This document shows, piece after piece, positions 53,502-62,844 of a stretch of DNA of 64,000 bases. This DNA comes from an uncultured Clostridia bacterium (GTDB lineage: Bacteria; Bacillota; Clostridia; Christensenellales; Pumilibacteraceae), in contig CAMWMF010000004.1 of the NCBI GenBank assembly GCA_947175335.1, forward strand, positions 79,716 through 143,715, written 5' to 3'. The notes under the pieces are model-generated. The model had not been told where the DNA came from. It saw only the letters and a list, made by a program, of their open reading frames with translations, and did no database searches. The position numbers and the translations under genes were made by a program. How positions within the stretch are numbered: position 1 is the first letter of the stretch; each line of letters opens with the position of its first letter.

Positions 53502-55024
53502 TTCTTTTCTATCTTTTGTGCGTGAGCTACAAAGTTGGCGTCAAACGAGTAAACGTAGTCCTCGTCCTTGTCGTGAGTGTCGTACCAAACAGACGCGAAC
53601 ACCTTGTCCTTTTTGGAAAGCCTGTCAAAATCCCAAACAAACTTGTCGTATATGGGATTGTACCAGTGTCCGGCACGCAGCACCGTATACGCGCTTGCCG
53701 TAAACTTTTCGCCGTCCTGTGTTTCGAAGTCCAGCTTTTTGTACATATCGCCGTCAAACTCGGACAGCAGCTTGCCGCCGTGCGCTTCCGCAACTGCCGC
53801 TACGTCGGCGTTTGTTATTTCGGCGTCCGACTTGTTTATATCGTAGCCGTAATACACGGGGGAATCGTTGTCGTCGAGGTTTTGTATTTGCGCGGGGTCG
53901 AGCAGCGGGAATTCCGACCACTTGACCGATTTAAGCTTGTCGTACTCGGCTTTGCCGCCGAAGTATGCTATCATACGCGCTTCGTCGTTATGCTTTGCCC
54001 AGTACGACGGCGCGTTTTTGTCCTTTAACAGCCTGCGGAACAAAAAGAAGTGTATCAAGCTCTTGGGCACGAGCTTGCCCAGCTTGAAAACGGGATGTGC
54101 CTTAAAGACCTGTTGCCAGTACTGTTCGGTCGTTTGGCTTTGGAAGTCGAACATATCGTTTAGTTCGTCGCCGTCCAAATACCACACGCCGTGAAAGTTG
54201 CGCGTAGCGTTGTACACCGGTTTGAAGAATTGCTTGGAGCTGCCGCCCATTACCGAGAATCCCTCGTCGAACGTTTGAATGCCGTAGCGACGGTTTTCCT
54301 TTCCGCCCGCTATGTTGTAGCAGCGCTTCCAAAACTTTTCGGGCATACTCCCGTCTATATACTTTTGTATAATATTGCGGATAAGCACGCCGCTGTCGTG
54401 CGCAGTAACCCATTCCAGCGGGGCGTTGTACGCTGTGTGGAACATCAGTCCGTCGTGGATATTGTCCGTTATCATTTGCGGATGGAGCATTGCCGATTGG
54501 CGGAGTATAGCCCACTTTTCTATATTGCTTTCCAGTACGCGAAATTCGCCGCGCACCTTTGTGGCGGAATACACGTCCAGCGGGCTGACAAGCAGGGGAT
54601 CGCCCACACGCCCGAAGGGGTGAGCGCCCGTGCGGTTGCCGTACACAGCCACCGACGATACGTGAATAAGCGCGGGCTGATTGTCCTTAATATTTTCTAT
54701 TGTCGTCACCAAAAGCTCGGTGCCGATCTGATTGCACGCTACTGCCGCGTTGGGGTTTTGGTCGGAGCGGGGCGGTATTACCGCCGCCATGTTAATGACT
54801 ATATCGGCGCCCGTAACCAGCTGATTTATCGCCTCGACGTCGGTCATACCGCCGTTTATCACCGTCACCTTGCTTGTCAACGCCTTGTTCGCCTTTAAAA
54901 GCTTTTTAAAGCGTTTGGGGGTGCGGATCAAAAGCCGTATCTCGTCCACGTCCAGGCCGTTAAGCGCCGCGAAGGTCGCTTGACCCATGTTGCCGGTTAT
55001 TCCTGTTATAGCTACCGTAGTCAT
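53498..55024 (-). CDS. NAD(P)-dependent epimerase/dehydratase-like protein with C-terminal extension
   Basis: 508 residues. The first 300 or so are an extended SDR: nucleotide loop ITGITGNMGQATF, VSSVAVYGN and YSATKVRGE (YxxxK). The remaining 200 residues are an unusual extension with many aromatic residues (FWKRCYNIAGG, PSYWAKHNDEARMIAYFGG, FDRLSKKDKVFASVWYDTHD) and no motif I can name. Translationally coupled to the flavodoxin-ferredoxin gene. Substrate unknown. Confidence 0.82.
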   Translation of the reverse strand: MTTVAITGITGNMGQATFAALNGLDVDEIRLLIRTPKRFKKLLKANKALTSKVTVINGGMTDVEAINQLVTGADIVINMAAVIPPRSDQNPNAAVACNQIGTELLVTTIENIKDNQPALIHVSSVAVYGNRTGAHPFGRVGDPLLVSPLDVYSATKVRGEFRVLESNIEKWAILRQSAMLHPQMITDNIHDGLMFHTAYNAPLEWVTAHDSGVLIRNIIQKYIDGSMPEKFWKRCYNIAGGKENRRYGIQTFDEGFSVMGGSSKQFFKPVYNATRNFHGVWYLDGDELNDMFDFQSQTTEQYWQQVFKAHPVFKLGKLVPKSLIHFFLFRRLLKDKNAPSYWAKHNDEARMIAYFGGKAEYDKLKSVKWSEFPLLDPAQIQNLDDNDSPVYYGYDINKSDAEITNADVAAVAEAHGGKLLSEFDGDMYKKLDFETQDGEKFTASAYTVLRAGHWYNPIYDKFVWDFDRLSKKDKVFASVWYDTHDKDEDYVYSFDANFVAHAQKIEKK

Positions 55025-55054
55025 CTGTAAATCACTCCTTAAACCTGCCCAATC

Positions 55055-56632
55055 TCAATTTCGATTGCGCGTAATTATGTAGTCCTGCATTTGTTCGACA
55101 AACGCATCTTTATTGACAAGCTCGGCGCGAACGGTAAGCTCGTCGCCTTCCTGCAAAACGGTTTCGCCGTCGGGCACGAGGTCGCGGCCGTCGCGGCATA
55201 AATCCGTAACAAGCGAGTTGTGCGGCCACAGCACGTCGCGTATGCGCCTGCCGCAAATAAACGATTTGGCATGCACTATGCCTTTGAGCGTGACGTCGTC
55301 GCTGTCCGTAACGGTATTGTTGTACAAGTCTTCCATCATCTTGTCGTACAGCGGCGCAGAGCGCAATACCGCCGCAATGGCCGTTGCTATCCCTACGGCT
55401 ACCGCGCAGGGCAGTAGATTGGCAAAGCTTGCGGTCAGTTCCACAGACATTGCAAGCGCGCTTATAGGTGCGCGCACCGATGCGGCAAAGAACGCCGAAA
55501 TTGTAAGCATTATCACATTGGGCGCATATTCCGCGCTCATGCCCATTGCCATAGCGGCTTTGGCGATAAGCGTGCCGAGTATGCCGCCAATCGCTATCAT
55601 CGGCAAAAACAGTCCGCCCGTCGCGCTGCTTCCGCTTGCCGTCGCCGTCATTGCAAACCTAAGCACGACAAGCAGTATTAGCATGCCCGCCGCGGTGTTT
55701 ACCGATACGTGTTCGAAGGTGCGCTCGCCTGTGCCGATAACCGAATATATGCACAGTCCGCATATCGCCGTCAGCATAAAGGCGGGAAGCAAGCGCAGCG
55801 CCGCGTTGTTTATTTTTCCGAACAGCTTACCGAATAGGAATATACAGCAGTTAAACGCCGCGGCAAGCAATGCGCACAGTATTCCGCTTGCGGCGGCAAT
55901 ACCGCACACCGTAAACAATGCGCCTACCGAGGTGTACTTGACCTGTGCCAAAAAGGGGAGGACGGTCATTCCGTAGTTTATGCCCAAGCTGTTAAGATAG
56001 GGTATATGACCGAAGCCCCAAAACAAAAGCTGTGATACCATTATTGCTGGCACTACCGAGCTGAACGCCGCAAGCAGTATGCCGGGCGAGAATTTGCGGT
56101 GCGTTTCCTCCAAGGCGAACGCCACGCCGGTGAGCGGCGCGTTGAACGCTACCGCAAGACCGGAGCTTGCTCCGCCCGTTATCAAGTACCGCCTAAACTG
56201 TACGGGCTTTTTTGCCATGCGCCCAACGCCTTCGCCTATAAGACCGCCCACGCCTATGGACGGGCCTTCGCTGCCCAGCGGCATGCCCGACAGGAATGCC
56301 AACAGGCTCCCGGCAATCAGCGCCGCCGACGTGCGCAGCCATTTAACTCTTAGCATACCGCGTGCGCAGCCCTCGGCAAGCGGAATTCCGCTGCCCTTGG
56401 CTGCGGGCACAAGTATTTGCAGTACTGCCGTAATCAAACAGCACAAAATGACTAATATAAGTGTGCAAGCTACCGCAAGCGGTGTGCGTTCAAGCGAATA
56501 TACCGAAAAAGCAAAGCTTATTACAATGCGCGAGCATACCAAAAACAGCGCGATTACCGCGCCGCACACTATGCCCGTGATACAGCCGAACAATAGCGGC
56601 TGCAAATTGTGTAACAGCTTTGATTGTTTCAT
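55055..56632 (-). CDS. ClC-type chloride channel/antiporter with TrkA-C domain
   Basis: 525 residues. The three ClC ion-site motifs are visible: KGSGIPLAEG, LGSEGPSIGVGG (the gating glutamate is kept; the usual R of GREGP is S) and GGLFLPMIAIGG. About ten hydrophobic stretches, then a cytosolic TrkA-C-like domain at the C-terminus (VLWPHNSLVTDLCRDGRDLVP). It exports or imports chloride, perhaps against protons. Fifth gene of the seven-gene minus operon. Confidence 0.92.
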   Translation of the reverse strand: MKQSKLLHNLQPLLFGCITGIVCGAVIALFLVCSRIVISFAFSVYSLERTPLAVACTLILVILCCLITAVLQILVPAAKGSGIPLAEGCARGMLRVKWLRTSAALIAGSLLAFLSGMPLGSEGPSIGVGGLIGEGVGRMAKKPVQFRRYLITGGASSGLAVAFNAPLTGVAFALEETHRKFSPGILLAAFSSVVPAIMVSQLLFWGFGHIPYLNSLGINYGMTVLPFLAQVKYTSVGALFTVCGIAAASGILCALLAAAFNCCIFLFGKLFGKINNAALRLLPAFMLTAICGLCIYSVIGTGERTFEHVSVNTAAGMLILLVVLRFAMTATASGSSATGGLFLPMIAIGGILGTLIAKAAMAMGMSAEYAPNVIMLTISAFFAASVRAPISALAMSVELTASFANLLPCAVAVGIATAIAAVLRSAPLYDKMMEDLYNNTVTDSDDVTLKGIVHAKSFICGRRIRDVLWPHNSLVTDLCRDGRDLVPDGETVLQEGDELTVRAELVNKDAFVEQMQDYIITRNRN

Positions 56633-56635
56633 TTT

Positions 56636-57223
56636 TTATTTTTTGTCCCTTTTGGGCGTACGCGCAGTGCTTGTTGTCGCCTTGTCCGTCTTTTCGGTTT
56701 TGTTGTCCTTGACGGACTTATTGTCCGGCTTTGTCGGTGTAACCGGCCGTGCGCGCGTAATTGTTACGGAGCGGGCGACGTACGTGCCGCCTTGTTCGGG
56801 ATAATCCGAAATATCGGTCATGCGCATGCTGCTTTGCCGTCCTTTGCCGCCGCGCGGGGTGGGCGCGGCTTGCGGAAAGCCGCCAAGCGGCACGGTGGGG
56901 ATAGCGTTTAAAAATTCGGGAACGTCGTCTTCCGCCGTTTTGCGCGTACCCGTGCGGCGCGCCGCCTTGGGCGGGTCGATGGGTATTGTGTCAACGCCGC
57001 CGTGCGGCATGACGGGCGCGGGCTCGGATACCGCGGAAGGCTGTTTTTTTGCCGATTTCTTTTTGCGCGATGATTTTTCGCGGAAGAACACCGCGCGGAA
57101 GTTTTTGCTTGCGGCAAGAAAAATCAAAAGCACCGATAAAATTACGGTTAGCAGGATGAACACGGTCAGCGCAATGGCGAGTGCAAACTCGTTTGCGCAC
57201 AGTATATTTACGTTAGGCCGCAT
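56636..57223 (-). CDS. Single-pass membrane protein with basic, low-complexity tail
   Basis: 195 residues. One helix (about 14-37), then a lysine/arginine-rich patch (REKSSRKKKSAKK) and a proline/threonine-rich disordered tail ending PKRDKK. With the N-terminus outside, the tail is cytosolic. It overlaps the LTA-synthase-like gene by 11 nt and precedes the ClC gene by 3 nt, so it is part of the same operon. No domain recognised; it may be an accessory subunit. Confidence 0.72.
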   Translation of the reverse strand: MRPNVNILCANEFALAIALTVFILLTVILSVLLIFLAASKNFRAVFFREKSSRKKKSAKKQPSAVSEPAPVMPHGGVDTIPIDPPKAARRTGTRKTAEDDVPEFLNAIPTVPLGGFPQAAPTPRGGKGRQSSMRMTDISDYPEQGGTYVARSVTITRARPVTPTKPDNKSVKDNKTEKTDKATTSTARTPKRDKK

Positions 57224-59285
57224 AGCTTGTTACCTCCTTGCTTGCGCTTACCGGTTGCTCGTTTACCGCTTTAAGCAGTGTGTTGAATTCTGTTGTGTTG
57301 CCGCCCTTAAAGTAGTCTGTCGCAAAAATGCGGTTAAGGTGCGAAATTTTGTCCAGCAGCATAGTGGCGCGCTGTTCTATGTCCGCCAAATACTCCTCGT
57401 CCACGTCTGACGCTTTGTATATGATATTGCTAAGGCTGTTAAAGTAAATCTTGTCGGTAAGGAATTTGTCGTAGGCGCGGGAGTACAGTATGGACTCCTG
57501 CGGTGAAAATGCGGTCACGCCGTATGTAAGGTTGGAAAATACGGTTACGCCCAAAAGGTCGAGTATTGTCGGGTAAATATCGCTTGTGCAGGTAAACTTG
57601 TTTACTACGGGATTGCCTAAGTCGCTGTTGCCCACCTTAATCATTACGGGCACGCGGTACAGCTCGGTGTAGTCGGCAGTGTCTGTAAAGTAAATGTTTT
57701 TGGCATAGTTGCTTATGCCTTGATAGTAAGCGTTGTGGTCACCGAACATTGTTATAAGCGTTTTGTCCGCCAAGTCGTGCTCGTCCAAATAGTCGAGCAT
57801 AATGCCTATTGCCTTGTCGGTATCCATGCCCGCGGCGCAGTAGTAGCGCAGCGCGTTGGCGTCTTCGTCGTCCTCGTCGAAGGGGAGAATACCGTACTCG
57901 TCCATTTTTGCATAGTTGTCTTGCAGGTTTTCGCGTTCGGCGTACTGACCGTGCTGGGTTATGGTGGTTATATAAGTGTTGAACCTGCGACCCTCAGGGA
58001 ACATTTCCTTTTTGCACGTATCGAACATGACCGAGTCCAGTCGGCGTTCGCCCAAGCCGCCGCCGTCCTCGTCCGGGGGATAAATATCCTCGCCCGCTGT
58101 GTAGCTGTTAAAGCCGAGCGCATTGGTATGGTGAATGTCGCGGTTGTAAAAGGTTTTGTCGCCGTTGTGGAAGGAATTGCTTTCCACGCCGAACAGCGTT
58201 TTTAGCACGTTGGGCATGCTGTACGGCAGAGAGTTTTCGGGATATCCGTAGTTTACGTATTGGTACAACAGCGGATAGTTGCCCAGTATCGATTTGTTTT
58301 CCGAAATGTCGGTCTTTTCCAGCGAGTGCGCGTTGTTGAGTATAACGGTGGATTTGCTTTCGTACATTCTGTAAAAATTGGGGTAAAGTTGCTTTAACGC
58401 CGCTTTAATTTCGTCCGCGGAGCGTTCGTCGCCGTCGATAGGACGCGCAAAGCCGTTGGGGAATTTGTCGGCGTCGTAAAGGAATGTGAACCACTCGAAG
58501 CTTTCGCAAAGAATGGTCACCACGTTAAAGCCGTCGGCTCTGCCCGTGAGCGGAGTCGGCTCGGTAGTGTGACTGTAAATAAAGTCGTGCAGTTCCTTAG
58601 TGTCGCCGACGTCGATGTCGGAAAACCACAGCCCGCGCACAAGCTCGTTGTACATATTGCCCACAATCCCCTTGTTGGCATAAGTGCCCGTTTCTTGCTG
58701 GTGCAGCTTGTACGTAAGGTCGTTGGAATCGAAGCGGTAGTTGCCGAAAAAGGCGAGCATGGTATTGCCCACTATTACGAGCAAGCCGAGCGCCGCCGTA
58801 GTTATCTTTGCCGAAAACGCTACGTTGGGGCGTTCGATACGCTTGGTAAACATAAAGCCGAGCGTGCCGTATAGCGCTATAATAATGCCCGATACGAATA
58901 TGAACGTAAAGCTCATAGGTATAACTTCCACTATTATCATAGCGTCGCGGCGCAGGCTGAGCATTGCGTATTCGAATATCGTGCCGCCCGTGCTGTCGAA
59001 TATAACTATGAACACGAAGTCGAGAATAAAGTTTGCCAGTATAAGGCACATAAAGTACGCGTACCGCGCCTTGTGGTTGGGAATGTATTGCGAAATAAGG
59101 CAGGCGAGCGCTATGAACGACAGGAACAGCCACGGCGACGTCATGTAGAACTTGCCCGCCGTAACAGCTATACCGGTAAGCTCAATCAGCACGGAAGCGA
59201 ATATATATGCGACCATTAGGTAGTTTATCTTTATAAAGCGGAGAAATGTTTTCCACGCGGTTTTTGCGACTTGCTTAAACGACAT
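57213..59285 (-). CDS. LTA synthase family sulfatase-fold membrane enzyme
   Basis: 690 residues. Five N-terminal membrane helices (to about 190) lead to an extracellular alkaline-phosphatase/sulfatase domain. VTILCESFEWF holds the metal-binding glutamate, the LEKTDISENKSIL region the probable catalytic threonine, and TMFGDHNAYY the D-H metal ligands. LtaS-type enzymes polymerise glycerol-phosphate from phosphatidylglycerol; other relatives add phosphoethanolamine or phosphoglycerol to glycans. A lipid donor (PE) is made by pssA/psd elsewhere in the window. The donor is not deducible here. Confidence 0.88.
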   Translation of the reverse strand: MSFKQVAKTAWKTFLRFIKINYLMVAYIFASVLIELTGIAVTAGKFYMTSPWLFLSFIALACLISQYIPNHKARYAYFMCLILANFILDFVFIVIFDSTGGTIFEYAMLSLRRDAMIIVEVIPMSFTFIFVSGIIIALYGTLGFMFTKRIERPNVAFSAKITTAALGLLVIVGNTMLAFFGNYRFDSNDLTYKLHQQETGTYANKGIVGNMYNELVRGLWFSDIDVGDTKELHDFIYSHTTEPTPLTGRADGFNVVTILCESFEWFTFLYDADKFPNGFARPIDGDERSADEIKAALKQLYPNFYRMYESKSTVILNNAHSLEKTDISENKSILGNYPLLYQYVNYGYPENSLPYSMPNVLKTLFGVESNSFHNGDKTFYNRDIHHTNALGFNSYTAGEDIYPPDEDGGGLGERRLDSVMFDTCKKEMFPEGRRFNTYITTITQHGQYAERENLQDNYAKMDEYGILPFDEDDEDANALRYYCAAGMDTDKAIGIMLDYLDEHDLADKTLITMFGDHNAYYQGISNYAKNIYFTDTADYTELYRVPVMIKVGNSDLGNPVVNKFTCTSDIYPTILDLLGVTVFSNLTYGVTAFSPQESILYSRAYDKFLTDKIYFNSLSNIIYKASDVDEEYLADIEQRATMLLDKISHLNRIFATDYFKGGNTTEFNTLLKAVNEQPVSASKEVTSYAA

Positions 59286-59286
59286 A

Positions 59287-60051
59287 TCACAGCACCAAAA
59301 TTATTATACACGCCCAGTACGTAAGGTGGAAGCTGCGGTTTGTCAGCTCGTACACCAAGGCGTACGCATAGGTGAGTATGTAGTACAGCCACGGATACAA
59401 GTGCGTCGTCGTCCACGCTTCCAGCGCGAATTCTATCAGCCCGAACACCGTGACCAAAAATATCGCGCCCCACGGCACAGAATACTTGGTGGGGAGCAAT
59501 ACGGTAAGCGCGCGCTGCACAAGCGCGGCGGCGGTAAGCCCCAGCCACAAATGCAGTCCGTAATAAATGTATATTGCAAGGTTGATAAGCGCGGTAGCCA
59601 TAGTGACGCCCGAGCCCATTTCCACTTGAATTTTTACTTTGAACTTAAAGCCCGCGCTTACGCACAGCATGGCTATTGCGCCGACGATTATTACGGCCAG
59701 CGTGCGCGGTACGTCCATTTGCTGTTTTTGCGGTAAAAACAATCGGCAGTCGCAGTGCTTTTTCAGATAGCGGTTGAGCAGGATTATAAACACCGTAAAC
59801 ACGATGCCGATAAGGATATAATATAGGATTATAGGCAGAGTGCCGTAGTACACAAGGTCGAACACCGGCTTGAACAGCCAAAACAGCCGCGACAAAAACA
59901 GTACGGCAAGCGTTACCCCCGCCGCTATAAGCAGCGTGTATGCGCGGCGCTTGTCTTCCGACGAGACCGATGCAAATGCGGACTTAAAGTCGGCATGGCA
60001 AGGCTCGGTCGGAGCGGTTATTGTTGAATTCTGTTCGGTGTTTTCCGTCAT
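59287..60051 (-). CDS. Polytopic membrane protein of unknown function
   Basis: 254 residues with about six to seven helices (from about 38 on) after a polar N-terminal tail. Its stop is next to the ATG of the LTA-synthase-like gene (1-nt gap), so the two are translated together. No motif recognised. It could be a partner of the LTA-synthase-like enzyme (inference). Confidence 0.75.
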   Translation of the reverse strand: MTENTEQNSTITAPTEPCHADFKSAFASVSSEDKRRAYTLLIAAGVTLAVLFLSRLFWLFKPVFDLVYYGTLPIILYYILIGIVFTVFIILLNRYLKKHCDCRLFLPQKQQMDVPRTLAVIIVGAIAMLCVSAGFKFKVKIQVEMGSGVTMATALINLAIYIYYGLHLWLGLTAAALVQRALTVLLPTKYSVPWGAIFLVTVFGLIEFALEAWTTTHLYPWLYYILTYAYALVYELTNRSFHLTYWACIIILVL

Positions 60052-60066
60052 AATCGAATTTTGTAT

Positions 60067-60651
60067 TTATTGCGGGTCGAGTATTTCAAGCACGTCGTGC
60101 ATGGATTTGACAAATTCCGCTTCGGACGAGTTGTAAAACAGCATCAGTCCGTCTTTTTCGCCGCCGTCTACGTTTTGCGGGACGGAAAAGTCGATGCCCT
60201 TTACGTATTCGTCCCAATGCTTGATTTTGTAAGTGTCGCGGTCGGAGTTGCGGCGCAGCATGCGCGCGTGGCAAACCTCGGGCGAGGTGACCACCCAAAT
60301 TATAGTCAGCTTGGCGTCATGGTCGGCAAGCTTTTTTCTCAGGCCGGCTATGTAGTCGGGGTCGCGCACTTCGCGCGTGAACGGCGCGTTAATAAGCACG
60401 GTGTCGTCGTACTGCAATGCCTCGAAGCCGAGGTCGAGTATAACGTCGTATTCGTAGTCGCGTATTTGTTCTTCAAAAAAGTCCGAGCTGCGGTCGTACG
60501 GCTTTTTTGCCACGCGAAATATTTGCTTGGATAGGGGAATAAGCGTGTCCTTGTCCAGGTACACCACATGCCGCAGGTTTTTTGCCAACTGCTTGGATAT
60601 GAACGTTTTGCCGCACGCGGGCGGCGACGATACCAAAATGAGTCTTTTCAT
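60067..60651 (-). CDS. P-loop NTPase/kinase (AAA_33-like)
   Basis: 194 residues. The Walker A loop SSPPACGKTFIS is at residues 8-19, with YLDKDTLIP and VILDLGFEALQYDD following. A lid with arginines (CHARMLRRNSDRDTYK) completes a small nucleoside/sugar-kinase-like fold related to chloramphenicol phosphotransferase and zeta-toxin kinases. No antitoxin partner is nearby, so a toxin role is unlikely. First gene of the seven-gene minus operon. Confidence 0.82.
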   Translation of the reverse strand: MKRLILVSSPPACGKTFISKQLAKNLRHVVYLDKDTLIPLSKQIFRVAKKPYDRSSDFFEEQIRDYEYDVILDLGFEALQYDDTVLINAPFTREVRDPDYIAGLRKKLADHDAKLTIIWVVTSPEVCHARMLRRNSDRDTYKIKHWDEYVKGIDFSVPQNVDGGEKDGLMLFYNSSEAEFVKSMHDVLEILDPQ

Positions 60652-60688
60652 TTGTTCTTTTCTTTATTATATATGTACTTATATACGT

Positions 60689-60717
60689 ATTTTAGCAAAT
60701 ACAAAAAACGGTGTCAA
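60689..60717 (-). promoter_or_regulatory. SigA-type promoter of the seven-gene minus operon
   Basis: Minus strand: -35 TTGACA (60717-60712), 17-nt spacer, -10 TAAAAT (60694-60689). The seven downstream genes to 52593 have gaps of at most 30 nt or overlap. Confidence 0.75.
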
Positions 60718-60726
60718 GTGAATGCG

Positions 60727-60758
60727 AATTCAGAATGCAGAATTAAGAATTCAGAATT
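60727..60758 (+). repeat. Heptad repeat cassette (mixed type)
   Basis: AATTCAG, AATGCAG, AATTAAG, AATTCAG, AATT; lies directly upstream of the operon promoter. Confidence 0.83.
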
Positions 60759-60805
60759 ATTCGGCGGTCATTTATTGAGAAAGAGCAACTTTAATATTGC
60801 ATAAC

Positions 60806-60836
60806 AAAAAGCCCTTCCCATATACGGAAAGGGCAA
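60806..60836 (-). terminator. Intrinsic terminator of spo0A
   Basis: On the minus strand GCCCTTTCC pairs with GGAAGGGC (one bulge), followed by TTTTT (60811-60807). A heptad repeat separates it from the spo0A stop. Confidence 0.75.
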
Positions 60837-60849
60837 TATTGTATACCAT

Positions 60850-60881
60850 AATTCTGCATTCTGCATTTTTAATTCTTAATT
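60850..60881 (-). repeat. Heptad repeat cassette (AATTAAG type)
   Basis: Minus-strand units AATTAAG, AATTAAA, AATGCAG, AATGCAG, AATT, beginning 2 nt after the spo0A stop codon. Confidence 0.83.
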
Positions 60882-60883
60882 TC

Positions 60884-61612
60884 CTAAACGCTCTCTAACA
60901 GCATTTTGTCGGCGACTAGCGCTATAAATTCGCCGTTGGTCGGCTTTTCGTTATGGTTGTACACGCGCACGCCGAACAGGGTATTGATGTTTTCTATCTT
61001 GCCGCGGTTCCACGCAACCTCTATGGCGTGGCGAATGGCGCGCTCCACCTTGCTGGGGCTGGTCTTAAAGTGATCGGCTACCTCGGGGTACAGCTTTTTG
61101 GTTATGGAGTTGATTATTTCGGGATTGTCTATCGTCATCTTTATCGCCTCGCGCAGGTACTGATACCCCTTAATGTGCGCGGGAATGCCTACGGTTATAA
61201 AGATATTGCTTATTTTTTCGTCCATAGACCGATTTTTTGCCGACGGGCGTTTGTTGTTGAACGCTTCTATTATGCGCTCGTCTAGTACGCCGAACGATAT
61301 CGGTTTCATCATATAAAAGTCCGCGCCAAGCCCCATCGCCTTGGAAATAAACGCTTCCTGGCTGAGCGCCGACACGATAATTATTTTCATATTGCCCTTG
61401 TTTACGCGCTCCAGCACCGAAAATCCGTCTAGGTTGGGCATGACCAAATCGAGCAGCAGTACGTCCGGGCGCACCGTTACCAGCTTGTCCAAAGCCTGTT
61501 TGCCGTCGGACGCTACGTCCACCAGCTCTATCTTGTCCGAAGTGGCAAAGTGTGCTTTTATGCTCGCCGTAAACTCCGCGTTGTCGTCGCAAACCATAAC
61601 CCTGATTTTCAT
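60884..61612 (-). CDS. spo0A: Sporulation transcription factor Spo0A
   Basis: 242 residues. The receiver domain has acidic residues D9/D10, phospho-acceptor D55 in LLLDLVMPNLDG and K in MMKPIS. The C-terminal effector domain has the conserved recognition region SKVERAIRHAIEVAWNRG, specific to Spo0A. Phosphorylated Spo0A commits the cell to sporulation. The usual upstream neighbour spoIVB is absent on this side. AAAGGAG precedes the ATG. This gene anchors the window in spore-forming Bacillota, although it does not prove that this organism sporulates. Confidence 0.97.
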   Translation of the reverse strand: MKIRVMVCDDNAEFTASIKAHFATSDKIELVDVASDGKQALDKLVTVRPDVLLLDLVMPNLDGFSVLERVNKGNMKIIIVSALSQEAFISKAMGLGADFYMMKPISFGVLDERIIEAFNNKRPSAKNRSMDEKISNIFITVGIPAHIKGYQYLREAIKMTIDNPEIINSITKKLYPEVADHFKTSPSKVERAIRHAIEVAWNRGKIENINTLFGVRVYNHNEKPTNGEFIALVADKMLLESV

Positions 61613-61662
61613 AAGAAAGTAACTCCTTTTATCACCGATTTTTTTCTTGTTGATTTAAGAAA

Positions 61663-61691
61663 ATTATACCATTTTCACCGTAAATTTTCAA
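61663..61691 (-). promoter_or_regulatory. SigA-type promoter of spo0A
   Basis: Minus strand: -35 TTGAAA (61691-61686), 17-nt spacer, -10 TATAAT (61668-61663). I see no clear 0A box (TGTCGAA) or SigH promoter in the first 100 nt upstream. Confidence 0.7.
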
Positions 61692-61938
61692 CTTTCGCAT
61701 ACATGCGTAAAAAGTCAAATCGACACTAATAAAGCCGATTCGTGCCGCAAAATAGCGAAACGCTTGTTTGAACGGTCGGAAATATTCCGATTCGGGGGTA
61801 AAATAAAAATGACACACTAAACCTATAAGTGTATACTTTTTGGCGCGGCGTGTGGCGTATGTGTGTAATTTGCCTTTCACAAATATAAAAATCAAATACT
61901 TAGTAGTATACTATTATCAATAAATCGGAGGACAAAAC
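61692..61938. other. Intergenic region between spo0A and degV, no gene seen
   Basis: A/T-rich divergent control region. No convincing reading frame. GGAGG (61927-61931) is the ribosome site of the following degV; TATACT near 61907 may be its -10, but no good -35 is seen at 17 nt. Confidence 0.5.
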
Positions 61939-62811
61939 ATGAAATTTCATTTATCTACCGACACCGTTTGCGACGTATACAAAAGCGAGCTACGTGAGCG
62001 CGGAATAGATTACATATCCACGTACTACACGATAGACGGCGTCGAGCATAAGGACGAGATTACGCGCGACGACGAGCTTAAAGATTTTTATGCCAAAATC
62101 CGCGGAGGGGAAATGCCAACCACCTCGCAGGTAACGCAAAACGACTACGAAGAATTTTTCGGCGAGCTTATAAAAAAGTGCGACGGCGATATAGTGCATA
62201 TCACCATATCGTCGGGACTTACCACATCGCCGCTTGCGGCGCGCCACGTTGCCGAGCAAATATTAAAGGAAACGGGACGGCGCATATACATAGTCGACTC
62301 GCTTGCCGCGACCATTGCTACAAGGCTTGTCGTAGACGAAGCCGAGCGTTTGCGCGACGAGGACGTGTCCGCCGAGGAAGCGGTAGCGTTTTTGGAGGAC
62401 TTTGTCAACCATAACCACACATGGTTTATGCCCACCGACCTTATGCATCTTAAACGGGGCGGCAGGGTGTCGGGGCCTTCGGCGTACATTGGCACGGCGC
62501 TCAACATCAAGCCCATACTGCGCTTCGATCCGGCGGGCGCGCTTGTCGTTATGCAAAAGAAGATAGGCGCGAGCAAGGGCGTTGCCGAAATGATTAACAT
62601 CTTTAAACGCGACAGCGCGGCAAAGCCGCACAAGGTGTACATAGCCAGTGCGGACAGCGATCTTGCCGAGGGCATGCTCAAAAAGGCTAAGGCGGCACGC
62701 CCCGACTGCGACATAGAGGTCGCCATGATAGGCCCTGTTATCGGCGCGCACACCGGCGCCAACGCCGTAGGTATAACCTTTATATCGGATAAGCTTCGCA
62801 GCGAAATCTAA
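61939..62811 (+). CDS. DegV family protein, tandem copy 1
   Basis: 290 residues: LSTDTVCDVYKSELRERGID at the start, MPTTSQVTQNDY (fatty-acid carboxylate site), ITISSGLTTSPL, MPTDLMHLKRGGRVSGPSAY and PVIGAHTGANAVG. A FakB-type fatty-acid carrier by family. The next gene, 33 nt on, is a close paralogue. GGAGG precedes the ATG. Confidence 0.93.
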   Translation: MKFHLSTDTVCDVYKSELRERGIDYISTYYTIDGVEHKDEITRDDELKDFYAKIRGGEMPTTSQVTQNDYEEFFGELIKKCDGDIVHITISSGLTTSPLAARHVAEQILKETGRRIYIVDSLAATIATRLVVDEAERLRDEDVSAEEAVAFLEDFVNHNHTWFMPTDLMHLKRGGRVSGPSAYIGTALNIKPILRFDPAGALVVMQKKIGASKGVAEMINIFKRDSAAKPHKVYIASADSDLAEGMLKKAKAARPDCDIEVAMIGPVIGAHTGANAVGITFISDKLRSEI

Positions 62812-62844
62812 CAAAACAAAAGAATTAACGAGGAGAATACAAAA

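Noticed and set aside
60067..60651. Zeta-type toxin
   Set aside because: P-loop kinase fold only; there is no small antitoxin partner, and the gene leads an envelope operon.
61632..61895. Open frame in the spo0A-degV gap
   Set aside because: Overlaps the spo0A promoter, lacks a ribosome site and has no recognisable similarity.
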